DNA of 60,376 bases from Clostridiales bacterium PH28_bin88 (GTDB lineage Bacteria; Bacillota; PH28-bin88): positions 1 through 60,376 of the forward strand of contig LAKY01000069.1 of NCBI GenBank assembly GCA_000987045.1, given 5' to 3'. The translations under genes and the position numbers were made by a program. Positions 10,492-18,162 of this stretch are shown here, piece by piece. The notes beneath the pieces were generated by a model that worked only from the letters and a program-made list of their open reading frames with translations, had not been told where the DNA came from and did no database searches. Position 1 is the first letter of the stretch; the number at the start of each line of letters is the position of its first letter.

Positions 10492-10668
10492 TACCAATTC
10501 CTCCTTCCTTCGGTAGTCTGGCAAAAGCCTACCACCGGGAGAGGGTTGTCCGAAAGACAAGAGTTATGTGGGATTTGGAAGCAAGATGATACGGGGTGGA
10601 GGTATCGAGAGGCATAAGGGGGTAGAGGTGGGAGGTAAACAAGGAGGGAAAAGGCCTGGCAAAGTGGC

Positions 10669-11303
10669 TTAAAGCCAAACCGCCAGGCCCCGGTTGTTCA
10701 GGTAGAGGTTCAAAAAGGCCATGAAGGGCCGGGCCGCTTTCCCGGAAGGAGCAGATTTTTTCTCGACGATGTCTCGCAGTATTTCCGTAAGGACCATTAC
10801 CCGGAGCCACTGGCCGGGGATGCCGTCAAGCCCACGGTGCCAGAGCCAGGTGGCATCCATTCCCGGGCGCCAGCGGGACAGTTCCCGTAACAGGATCTCC
10901 GAAAGGAGTGCTAAGAGTGCTAAAGCCCGTCTCCCCCAGAGTTGAACATTTACCCAGGAGGCATCGTTTCGCTTCCCTACCTGGCGGGCGATCTCCCGCC
11001 AGGACAAACCGTCCTCGAACCTTAAGCGTAAGGCCTTTTCTCTGAGCCCCGTGTGGAAACGCTGCCAGGGAGCGATAAAGTTGGGCAGGAGGGAAAACGT
11101 CTTACCGCAAGAGGGGCATCTGTATCGTTGGATGGGGATGCGGTAATGATCGGCGATGGTGGTTACCCAGCGGTAGTACACGCCATGGCGGTGATCTTAT
11201 GGTAACCGCAATGCTGGCAGGTTCGTCCTGCATCAACCTTGCTTTGCTGGAACAACTCTAAATATTGCTTGACACCCTTGACCAGGTCGAATAGGATGAT
11301 CAT
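10669..11303 (-). pseudogene. DUF6431-type zinc-ribbon gene, frameshifted
   Basis: Two overlapping frames make up one gene. The first starts with an ATG at 11303 (AGGAG upstream) and encodes MIILFDLVKGVKQYLELF, then TCQHCGYHKIT. The second, from about 11187 to 10669, carries HGVYYRW, RCPSCGKTFSLLPNF and a helical region ending NRGLAVWL. Joined, they give the two CxxC knuckles of a zinc ribbon and the HGxYYR motif usual for DUF6431. The frames meet near 11187/11188, where one missing C (GCC CAT to GCCAT) would explain the break. No slippery sequence is seen, so a disabling mutation is more likely than programmed frameshifting. Confidence 0.65.
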
Positions 11304-11386
11304 GACTAGTTCTCCTAGTCGGAGGCCTCTTGGGTGTTAGCTGGCAAGCTTAAAGGCACCCAAGGGGCGTAATATTTCTCCAACAA

Positions 11387-11413
11387 AAAAAGATGCACTA
11401 ATCGGCATCTTTC
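11387..11413. terminator. bidirectional hairpin terminator
   Basis: AAAGATGC and GCATCTTT pair across a short loop, flanked by an A run on the left and T-rich sequence on the right. It lies between the MFS gene and the insertion element and could stop transcripts in both directions. Confidence 0.5.
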
Positions 11414-11451
11414 GACCTCTACCTGATATTTCCCCTTTTGGGCGGCATGTT

Positions 11452-11489
11452 ATAAAGAAAAACACCCTCTTTTTCGGCGGGAGAGTGTT
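11452..11489 (-). terminator. terminator of the RiPP-like operon
   Basis: AACAC(T)CTC arms at 11461-11489 form a hairpin with one mismatch, followed on the minus strand by TTTTTCTTTAT. It starts 6 bases past the MFS stop and marks the end of the AT-rich operon. Confidence 0.7.
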
Positions 11490-11494
11490 AGAGG

Positions 11495-12679
11495 CTAAAG
11501 CTTGCGTACTAGGCTAAAAAGAATCATTGTACCTAAGAATATCAATACAGCTGATACTGAAAAGACTGCTTGGTAGCCATATTTTTCGAATATCCACGCT
11601 CCAAGGATTGGTGCGACTAGACCGCGAACCCCTCCAAGCGTTGAATGAATAGCCATATAGCCAGAGGGGTCCTCATCATTTGCAAAATAAATTGCTACGT
11701 TCGGGTAAGCCAAACTTAATCCCCCATTAGCCAACCCATGAAATACCGAGGCTACAAGAAGTGTTAAAAAACTTCCTTTGAGTAAGTAGAGTGTAGGAAG
11801 GAAAAACCATACACCTATCATAAGAGTGGCGGCGTAAAGAGGATTTAGTTTGTCAATGATGCGCCCTGACGCATAAGTTCCAACAATACCAAGCAAGGAA
11901 AAGACCGAGGATAATATTCCGATGTAAAAATTACTCAAGTTAAGCACTTTTATTTGATACATTGGATAAGAGCCAGCAGCTATTAAATGCCCGATACCGA
12001 AAATCATTACTGCCAAGGAGTATATTCCATACCTTCGGTTGATCCAAACTAAAGCAAATATGTCCTTTAATTTGATTAATTTTTTTGTTGCTACCCCACC
12101 CGCTTTAGGTAAATGGATTTTCCAAATTATTAAGCCAGCACTTGCACCAAGTATGGCAGTTACCGGAAACAGATTTCTATATCCGAGTTGATCTAATCCA
12201 CGACCAATTACCAATGAACTGATAACTGTTACAAGGATTTCACCTATTTGAACGAAACTCATTAGTCTACCACGAACTTTTTGATCGTACATATCTCTTA
12301 CAATCGATGCATAAGCTGGAATAGTAATAGCTTCGGAAATGTAATAACACAGTATGATAAACACATATACTTGCGGGGATTTAGTTAAAGCAACAAAAAC
12401 CAGTAAGCCACGCCCTAAAATCCAAGGTATCGCGACAAATTTGATTTTGTTTGATGTATTTGTTTGGCTAGCCCAAAGGGGTGTTAAAAGTCGAGAGGCG
12501 AAAGGAGCTGCAATTAAAACTGAAACCAAAAAACTACTCGCTCCCAGCCTGATTGCCACAACGGTAAAAAAAGAGGTGCTTACTGCGAAAAAAATTCCCC
12601 TCAACACTGACGACAACAGATCTAAAGAAAAATTTTTCCTTGTAGTTTTGTCTAATTCATTCCAGTTCAAGCTACTCAT
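11495..12679 (-). CDS. MFS transporter, probable exporter of the RiPP locus
   Basis: A 394-residue major facilitator with about 12 membrane segments. The cytoplasmic-loop motif after helix 2 is weak (PLWASQTNTSNKIK), and ASGRIIDKLNP is the matching loop of the second half. The frame is open to 12748, but the ATG at 12679 has GGGGAGG eight bases upstream. It is the last gene of the AT-rich same-strand run that starts at 15867 and is followed by a terminator. From context I infer that it exports the modified peptide; import of another solute is possible. Base composition matches the island, not the GC-richer flanks. Confidence 0.8.
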   Translation of the reverse strand: MSSLNWNELDKTTRKNFSLDLLSSVLRGIFFAVSTSFFTVVAIRLGASSFLVSVLIAAPFASRLLTPLWASQTNTSNKIKFVAIPWILGRGLLVFVALTKSPQVYVFIILCYYISEAITIPAYASIVRDMYDQKVRGRLMSFVQIGEILVTVISSLVIGRGLDQLGYRNLFPVTAILGASAGLIIWKIHLPKAGGVATKKLIKLKDIFALVWINRRYGIYSLAVMIFGIGHLIAAGSYPMYQIKVLNLSNFYIGILSSVFSLLGIVGTYASGRIIDKLNPLYAATLMIGVWFFLPTLYLLKGSFLTLLVASVFHGLANGGLSLAYPNVAIYFANDEDPSGYMAIHSTLGGVRGLVAPILGAWIFEKYGYQAVFSVSAVLIFLGTMILFSLVRKL

Positions 12680-12722
12680 TAGGTAGCCTCCCCTTCGTAT
12701 CCCTTTATGCGCTATATTAGCT

Positions 12723-14351
12723 TTAAAATTGTATTGTATCACATTCAATTAATTCTACATTAATACCAACTTCTCTCTCAATTTGAAGATAAGACACTCC
12801 GGCTAAATCCCTTCTCCAATGTTGATTAGGGAAAGTGGAACCCGGGATAATAACCAAATCTGGTCGGATACCTTTTTGGGAAATAAAGTCTTGAATACAC
12901 ATAATAAAATCCTCGGCCACAAGCATATCGCCAATAAAAATGTTTCCCCCGAAGAAAGTATTTTTCGGTACCTCAATGTAAAAATCTATATCTAGGCCCT
13001 CGATTATATTTTCATCCTTAAGAGCTTGTTCAAACAAAGGTCTCATCAAATAGGAAGACAGAAAAAGTACGGTTCTTGCTTTGTGCTTTTCGATTATTTC
13101 TTTTAAATCGTTTAGCCATTGCAACTGAAATCCACTATGCAAAATAATCCCAAATGGGAAATAAAAATGTGATTTCGCTTCATCTTCCATTAAACTGCTT
13201 CTGAGAGTGTGTTCGCTTGGCTCTGTCACACTTTCTATAATTATTTCCTTGTTATCGCAGTTTCTCTGGATTTGAATGGAAACTTTATCTGCACCTGATT
13301 TCTCTAGTATTTGTAAGATATTAAAGACTTGTGGACGTGTTTTAACCGGAAGGCCATTAATGGTTGTGATAAGATCACCATATTCTATTCCTGCATTCGC
13401 AGCAGCAGAAGAACGTACGACACCTAAAACCCGCGGCAAATTATATTTTGATTCAGTTATAATCTCTTCGTACATGGAAGGAAAAACTAACAGTGGCGTA
13501 GTTACTTTGCTTCTTAGCTCACGTATTTTATTAACCACTGCCGGATAAAACTTTTCAGTATCAAATATCCTGTTGGACAACTTTGTGAAACCTTCCAATG
13601 TAATCCGCACGTAATAAGGGTTATTTAGGTCAGCATAGATAATTGTCTGTTCCAAATCTTCAAAGGTAATATCCGGTGACATGGTAATACTGCAAATAAA
13701 TGGAATTCCGTATTCGTTTAATAGTTGAAGGCTTCTAATAGCTGTCCCGGAACTCGACAGCTTTACCAATTTATTTCTAGTTTCGGATGTACTACTGATT
13801 AGTGAAACTGTAAGCAAAATTGGCTGTAACTTTGATAATTCTTTTATTAAGCGTTCCGTTAAAGGTGAACCGTTTGTGGTGATAGCAAAAAGTCTATCGG
13901 TCCGTTTTCTAAGTTCCGAGAGAACCTCGATTATGTACGGGTATTTCAGGGTTTCCCTATATTCAAACAACGAATGGAAAAGACCTCTCCCGTTTATTGG
14001 GTTGTAGTATTTTAGCCGAGTAGCAATTTCCTGTATATCAGCAGGTTCTTGCGATTTTGCTAAAGCTACATTATTAGGATTCCCCTTCAAATAACAAAAA
14101 GAGCATGCTCCTTCACATTGCCGTGAGCAGTGAATATGAATATAGGTCGGGCTTAAACCAATGTCCATTATCCATTGTGATAAGTTTTTGAGGCGAAAAC
14201 CGTTTACCTTTACGGGGTGACCATTATACTCTAAGTCAACTATTCCCAGAATACTCTCTAGTTGTTTCTTTATAAGCTCTATACGCGGCTCAGTAGCTTG
14301 AATACTTTCAAGTGGGTAGTAACTGCATCTTTCAATAACGGAATCATTCAT
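12723..14351 (-). CDS. radical SAM-PDZ-DUF512-like protein
   Basis: A 542-residue protein. Radical SAM cluster motif C79-x3-C83-x2-C86 (CEGACSFCY), with an extra Cys75, binds the 4Fe-4S/SAM centre. The TIM-barrel part runs to about 300. A PDZ domain follows at about 310-365 (GVVRSSAAANAGIEYGD), then a C-terminal domain (about 380-542) resembling DUF512. There is no SPASM cysteine cluster. Residues 28-64 resemble part of the 83-aa protein at 14714-14965. The ATG has GGAG nine bases upstream. It lies 73 bases after the leader-peptide-like gene. I infer that it modifies that peptide; DUF512 radical SAM proteins have no agreed function, so this is not certain. Confidence 0.75.
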   Translation of the reverse strand: MNDSVIERCSYYPLESIQATEPRIELIKKQLESILGIVDLEYNGHPVKVNGFRLKNLSQWIMDIGLSPTYIHIHCSRQCEGACSFCYLKGNPNNVALAKSQEPADIQEIATRLKYYNPINGRGLFHSLFEYRETLKYPYIIEVLSELRKRTDRLFAITTNGSPLTERLIKELSKLQPILLTVSLISSTSETRNKLVKLSSSGTAIRSLQLLNEYGIPFICSITMSPDITFEDLEQTIIYADLNNPYYVRITLEGFTKLSNRIFDTEKFYPAVVNKIRELRSKVTTPLLVFPSMYEEIITESKYNLPRVLGVVRSSAAANAGIEYGDLITTINGLPVKTRPQVFNILQILEKSGADKVSIQIQRNCDNKEIIIESVTEPSEHTLRSSLMEDEAKSHFYFPFGIILHSGFQLQWLNDLKEIIEKHKARTVLFLSSYLMRPLFEQALKDENIIEGLDIDFYIEVPKNTFFGGNIFIGDMLVAEDFIMCIQDFISQKGIRPDLVIIPGSTFPNQHWRRDLAGVSYLQIEREVGINVELIECDTIQF

Positions 14352-14386
14352 GCGTAATCACTCCATTATCCTGATATTTTTCCAAT

Positions 14387-14411
14387 GGAAGACACCCTCC
14401 CAAAAGAGGGT
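14387..14411 (-). promoter_or_regulatory. hairpin between precursor and radical SAM gene
   Basis: ACCCTC and GAGGGT (14394-14411) can form a local hairpin just after the precursor stop. Part of the same sequence, GGAAGACACCCTC at 14387-14399, is an exact inverted copy of 14695-14707 upstream of the precursor. There is no U run. It probably sets the ratio of precursor to enzyme mRNA; this role is inferred. Confidence 0.5.
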
Positions 14412-14424
14412 TAACAACTAACTG

Positions 14425-14664
14425 CTAAGAAATAGCCTGGTTGATTGGGTCGTCTCGTCGCCAGTCGACTTTTTCCGCTAACATTGCCAGTTTGCTGTCG
14501 TTTAACCCAGCAAAAGCCCGTGTCAAGATAGGCGTTACTTCTAAGCCTAGCCCTTTAATTGCTTCGACGTGATTTTCGTATAGCAATGCCCGGAATCTTT
14601 TGTCAGCAAGAGCTTTGCTAATTACAGCTCCTACAGTGGGCTCTATTGCATATGCGGTTCCCAT
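14425..14664 (-). CDS. candidate RiPP precursor, NHLP-clan leader
   Basis: A 79-residue peptide. Its middle (about 13-66) has the pattern of nitrile-hydratase-leader-like precursors of the Os1348/Franean1_4349 type: AVISKALADKRFRALLYEN, then a glycine-led GLEVTP turn, then NDSKLAMLAEKVD. The C-terminal stretch after this, WRRDDPINQAIS, would be the core. It has no Cys, so thioether crosslinks are excluded; Trp-Arg-Arg could be a substrate for carbon-carbon crosslinking, but this is speculation. The ATG has a GGGGGG ribosome site that can be hidden in a hairpin. It is flanked by 13-bp inverted repeats and followed by the radical SAM gene. Confidence 0.65.
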   Translation of the reverse strand: MGTAYAIEPTVGAVISKALADKRFRALLYENHVEAIKGLGLEVTPILTRAFAGLNDSKLAMLAEKVDWRRDDPINQAIS

Positions 14665-14669
14665 ATATT

Positions 14670-14702
14670 ACACCCCCCTTCACGTTAAGTTGCAGAGGGT
14701 GT
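14670..14702 (-). promoter_or_regulatory. RBS-sequestering hairpin of the precursor
   Basis: On the minus strand ACACCCTC (14702-14695) can pair with GGGGGGTGT (14678-14670), which is the ribosome binding site of the 79-aa gene. The same ACACCCTC is part of the 13-bp element that can instead pair with 14387-14399 beyond the gene. The two pairings exclude each other, suggesting translational control. No experiment is implied; this is read from the sequence. Confidence 0.5.
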
Positions 14703-14713
14703 CTTCCCAATAT

Positions 14714-14965
14714 TTATATTGTTCGAAACAGATTCCAAATTTTATCGGGATCGTTATGAAATTGAAATCCATCAATTCTAACTCGTTCCCCTTTGTAACA
14801 CAAATATGCAACATCTAGAAGCGATAATATTTGCTTACGGACATACTCATTTAATGCTTCGCTAGGCTTTGATTCCTCAATCTGATTAGCTAGTGAAAAC
14901 CGAAAAGGAAAGTCATCACCTTCATTTATTAGCAGCTGCAGATCCAATTTTTCTGATTGTTTCAA
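14714..14965 (-). CDS. 83-aa protein sharing a domain with the radical SAM protein
   Basis: Unrecognised by family. Residues 43-79 align without gaps to radical SAM residues 28-64, sharing about 12 of 37 positions, including the core Y-x-G-x3-V-x3-GF. The first 40 residues are polar and acidic. It starts with TTG, with GAGGAG nine bases upstream. It sits between the amidohydrolase (14 bases away) and the precursor. By position and size it could be a stand-alone recognition protein that hands the leader to the enzyme, but it does not look like the classical PqqD-type RRE, so this is a guess. Confidence 0.6.
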   Translation of the reverse strand: MKQSEKLDLQLLINEGDDFPFRFSLANQIEESKPSEALNEYVRKQILSLLDVAYLCYKGERVRIDGFQFHNDPDKIWNLFRTI

Positions 14966-14979
14966 AACTTATCACTCCT

Positions 14980-15867
14980 CTAACCAATATTGTACCATTC
15001 GAGAGCGTTGTCGCACATTATCTTTAATAATGTACTATTAGACTTAATGAGGTTACTAAGCTTGCAAAATTCTATCATAAAGTCTGACCAAGGGGTATCG
15101 CTCGCAAATACAAAATGGTGCATGCCGTGTGAAGCTCTATTCAAGGCTTGAACGGTGTACTTGATTGCAAAAGAGTTTGCCTGTGAAGAGTCGAAAATTA
15201 TCGGGAAACCTTTAAAGATGTATTCGATGATTGTGTTTAGAAACGCAATGTGCCCCCCTAATGTCCCCCCCATGTGGATCAAGTGAATGGTTTGTTCTCG
15301 CCCTACCCATTCGATAAACTTTTGATAATACTCGATACGGTTGTTGCCGTAACCTGTATGGCATTGCAATACTAGCTTGTTGTTAAGAGTAAAATCAACG
15401 ATTTCCGTCATTGCATCTTTTATCTCTTGGGACCAGCTATCTGGGTCAATACTATTTAACCATCCCCAGCATCCTGGGCATAACTTCAAGCCTTTCACCC
15501 TATCGTTTTTCGCCTGTTTTAAAGTTTGGTGCCTTTGCTCTGCATCTTCAGGAAGCGGAGTGATCCATAACACTCCGTAGATATTGGGGTATTTGGAAAC
15601 ACACTCCAAGATATGTTTATTGTTTTCATACCCGAGTTGGGTATGTGCTTGGTAAAAAGGTGCAACTAAAGCCATATCTATGCCATCATTTTTCAAGTCA
15701 GATAAGAGCTTTTCGGTAGTTATTGTTTCGTCAATATTCAAATTTCTTTCTTCGGCTGGTTTCGGGTATAACAGGCCTTCTTTGTCGGCCTTCCAATGTG
15801 GCAATTTAATATTCAAGTCCGGGAAACGGCCAAAATGGCGATGACTATCTATATATAACTCTTTCAT
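14980..15867 (-). CDS. amidohydrolase-2 family metal hydrolase
   Basis: A 295-residue TIM-barrel protein of the amidohydrolase_2 (ACMSD-like) family. Metal ligands are suggested by SHRH near the N-terminus, QCHTGYG, LIHMGG and FASDTPWSD. It opens the AT-rich operon; the ATG has AAAGGAG upstream. The bottromycin pathway offers a precedent for an amidohydrolase in peptide maturation, but the substrate here is unknown. It could act on the peptide, on a small molecule, or as a decarboxylase. Confidence 0.75.
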   Translation of the reverse strand: MKELYIDSHRHFGRFPDLNIKLPHWKADKEGLLYPKPAEERNLNIDETITTEKLLSDLKNDGIDMALVAPFYQAHTQLGYENNKHILECVSKYPNIYGVLWITPLPEDAEQRHQTLKQAKNDRVKGLKLCPGCWGWLNSIDPDSWSQEIKDAMTEIVDFTLNNKLVLQCHTGYGNNRIEYYQKFIEWVGREQTIHLIHMGGTLGGHIAFLNTIIEYIFKGFPIIFDSSQANSFAIKYTVQALNRASHGMHHFVFASDTPWSDFMIEFCKLSNLIKSNSTLLKIMCDNALEWYNIG

Positions 15868-16162
15868 AACTATTCTCCTTTACTTTTGCCCATATAATAT
15901 CAGATTTCCCATTTTATATCCATCGTCAATTAGCCGTTCTTTTGTTTTTCCCTTTTTTCTCTTTGAGAACCATGCCGTAAAACATTGCCGGTTTAATTTT
16001 CATCGACTTATCTGCCAGGCTATCAACTTCCTAGCACGAAGTACTCATCATGTAGTGAAAAAAACGCACAGAACATCCCACTAAAAAACGGGAGCGCAAA
16101 TAGCTACCCCCATTTTTCCAGGTTAAGATAGACTCTCTTTGGCCCCAGGGGCTCATTCTTGT
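15868..16162. other. AT-rich leader region of the RiPP-like operon
   Basis: This gap, which runs on to 16260, must hold the operon promoter. On the minus strand TTGACG near 15930 and TATTAT near 15900 are present but badly spaced, so I make no firm promoter call. No gene is seen. Confidence 0.3.
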
Positions 16163-16176
16163 CGAACGTATGTTCT
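16163..16176. promoter_or_regulatory. LexA-like box (orphan)
   Basis: CGAACGTATGTTCT matches the Firmicute SOS box pattern CGAAC-N4-GTTCG at 11 of its 12 fixed-type positions as I remember it. No SOS gene follows on either strand. A second half-like ATACGTTC lies at 16192-16199. Chance or a remnant of a lost gene is possible. Confidence 0.35.
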
Positions 16177-16260
16177 AGGTAATTATGGCATATACGTTCA
16201 TTCGAGGAAAGGGTTTCCTGATACAACTTGATAGTCGGTCCCGTGGGATTTGGCCTTGTT

Positions 16261-17634
16261 TCAAGTTACCTGGCGGTGTTTCAATGGCTCACCCGCACGT
16301 GCACCGGTAGGACGGCCTGCTTCTACGGCCAACTGACCGTTTACCAGCACGTAGTTCACCCCGGCTGCCACCTGGCTGGGGTTGCCTCTGGTCGCACGGT
16401 CCTGAATCGCCTGGGGATCAAAAACGGTGATGTCGGCTTTAAAACCCTCCGCCAAAAAGCCCCGGTCCTCCAGTCCCAGCCGCCTGGCCGGCATAGCGGT
16501 CATCTTCCGCACCGTTTCCTCCAGGGTAAGGAGACTTTCCTCCCGCACGTACCTGCCGAGAATGCGCGGGTAGTTTCCGTATGCCCGCGGGTGATTGGCG
16601 CTGCCGTCAAGGTTTAACCCGGAGTCACTACCGATCATGATGAGGGGGTGGGAAAGCGCCATCCGCACGTCCTCCTCGCTCATGGACTCCCTGCTGCTTC
16701 CCAAGTCCAGGCTGGAAAAGGTGTAGCCATATGTATCCCCCGTGATGTCAAGGCCGCTTCTACCGGCTCCTTCCACCATCTCCAGTACCCGGGCCATCTT
16801 GCCCCAGTTCTGCCGCTGGGCGGTTTTGACGTGGGAGTATTCCACCGGCACCCCGGCCCGGAGGCCGATTTCAATAGCTTCCTCTACCGACGGGAGTACG
16901 TCGTCCTGTTCATCCCGGATATGGGTGGAGTAAAACCCTCCATAATCCCTGACAGCCTGGCACAGCTCCACCATTTCTTCGGTCGTGGCCAGGATCTGGG
17001 GCCAGTAGCTGAGACCCACCGACAGCCCAAAGGCACCGGCCTGCATGCCCTTGGCGACCTCTTCCTGCATGGCGAAAACTTCCTGGGGAGTAGCCTTACG
17101 GGGGGCATCGCCCACCACAGCTTTATGGACAGTTTTGTACCCAACGAACAGCCCGATGTTTACGCCGGTTTGGCCCAGGGAATCAAAATACCCCTGGATG
17201 GAAGGAACCGAGGTTCCGCAGTTGGCCCCGATCTGGGAGGTGACCCCCTGCAAGAGGACCATCCCCGCCCTTCCGTCCTTTAACATGTACTGCTCAGTGT
17301 GGGTATGCAGGTCAATAAATCCCGGGGCGACCACCAGGCCGGAGACGTCCAGCACACGCGCCCCCGCCTCCGGGGTGAAGCGGCCGACAGCCACAATCCG
17401 CCCGTCCTTCACACCGACATCTCCCTTGAAGCGCGGCTGACCCAAGCCATTAGCGATGTCTCCCCCAGCCAGGACGTAATCACAGGGGACCGGGGCTGAT
17501 TCCTCGGGAGGGTCCGGCATAGTCCGGCTCACCGTCACTTCTTTCGCACCACCGAACAGCCTCCCTTGTCCCAGGTACCCCAAAACGGCCGCTGACGCGA
17601 CTCCTGTCAAAAAACGCCTGCGCGATAATCCCAT
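16261..17634 (-). CDS. Tat-exported D-aminoacylase-family amidohydrolase
   Basis: The 457-residue protein belongs to the N-acyl-D-amino-acid deacylase family of zinc hydrolases. A twin-arginine signal (MGLSRRRFLTGVASAAVLGYL) directs it out of the cell, so it would act at the cell surface. The first metal motif is FIDLHTHTE; later ligands are seen in VEYSHVKT and MIGSDSGL. The Asp of the C-terminal DITVFDP segment is typical. It stands alone, between the RiPP-like island and the fluoride riboswitch. It could release D-amino acids or N-acyl groups for the peptide and amide catabolism encoded further right. Confidence 0.88.
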   Translation of the reverse strand: MGLSRRRFLTGVASAAVLGYLGQGRLFGGAKEVTVSRTMPDPPEESAPVPCDYVLAGGDIANGLGQPRFKGDVGVKDGRIVAVGRFTPEAGARVLDVSGLVVAPGFIDLHTHTEQYMLKDGRAGMVLLQGVTSQIGANCGTSVPSIQGYFDSLGQTGVNIGLFVGYKTVHKAVVGDAPRKATPQEVFAMQEEVAKGMQAGAFGLSVGLSYWPQILATTEEMVELCQAVRDYGGFYSTHIRDEQDDVLPSVEEAIEIGLRAGVPVEYSHVKTAQRQNWGKMARVLEMVEGAGRSGLDITGDTYGYTFSSLDLGSSRESMSEEDVRMALSHPLIMIGSDSGLNLDGSANHPRAYGNYPRILGRYVREESLLTLEETVRKMTAMPARRLGLEDRGFLAEGFKADITVFDPQAIQDRATRGNPSQVAAGVNYVLVNGQLAVEAGRPTGARAGEPLKHRQVT

Positions 17635-17980
17635 GTCGAATATCCCCTACATAGTTATTGGACAACTCCTGTATGAGGAAATTCGACACTTCGACCCGGA
17701 TTCCTGTAGAAAAGTCTAATTTTGCCCACCTTGCCGCAAAAGATGTCAGATGGGACTTCCACCACGAGGGTAGCAGTGGGAACGGTAGTGGGGAGTTGGC
17801 CGGGGCTGGAATACTGTACCAACGGTAATACTCTAACGCTAAGCCCATAAATGGGCAAGTCTTCTTTAGCGCAAGCCAAGTTTTCTTTATAATCGTGGAA
17901 GGAATTGTCTATTGAGTGTGGAATATTTATTTCAATTGAGTAATGAATAGGATAGTATTAGCGTATTTATGAACTATCAT

Positions 17981-18031
17981 GGCGATGGGGTTCGCCATAA
18001 ACACTGCCCCTGGCGGTTGATAACCCCTACC
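17981..18031 (+). promoter_or_regulatory. fluoride riboswitch aptamer (crcB motif)
   Basis: The plus strand begins GGCGATGGGGTTCGCC, then ATAAACACTGCC, and ends TTGATAACCCCTACC. This matches the crcB/fluoride motif: the GGCGATG stem, the TAA junction, and the TGAT...CCCTAC closing part that pairs with GGGG. It lies about 130 bases before an antiporter gene and overlaps a terminator (18023-18073). Antiporters and UspA are known members of fluoride-riboswitch regulons. High fluoride should keep the terminator open. Confidence 0.88.
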
Positions 18032-18073
18032 AAATTTATTCATGGAAAACCATGAAGTTTGGTAGGGGTTTTT
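18023..18073 (+). terminator. riboswitch-controlled terminator
   Basis: ACCCCTACCAAA pairs with TTTGGTAGGGGT, with an inner CATGG-AAAA-CCATG stem, followed by TTTTTG. The 5' arm contains the CCCCTACC of the fluoride aptamer, so aptamer and terminator compete for the same bases. Confidence 0.88.
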
Positions 18074-18162
18074 GTATTGCCGGTTAAAGGGGTGGTGCTA
18101 TGGCTGTCCTGAATTAGAGGCGGAAGTCCTTTTGGTGCAGAATCCAAATGAGGAGGGAAACC

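Larger units (their letters stand above)
7982..11303 (-). mobile_element. insertion element: DDE transposase + AAA ATPase
   Basis: Four same-strand genes form the element: a broken DUF6431 gene, a DDE transposase, an ExeA/TniB-type ATPase and a 99-aa passenger. The pairing of an rve-family transposase with an AAA+ partner is typical of the IS21/Tn7/Mu-like group. I could not identify terminal inverted repeats or a target duplication, so the outer limits given are only those of the genes, and the DUF6431 gene may be a neighbour instead of cargo. Confidence 0.7.

Noticed and set aside
16228..16617. Plus-strand frame after the LexA-like box
   Set aside because: It overlaps the D-aminoacylase end on the opposite strand and resembles nothing known, so it does not provide an SOS gene.
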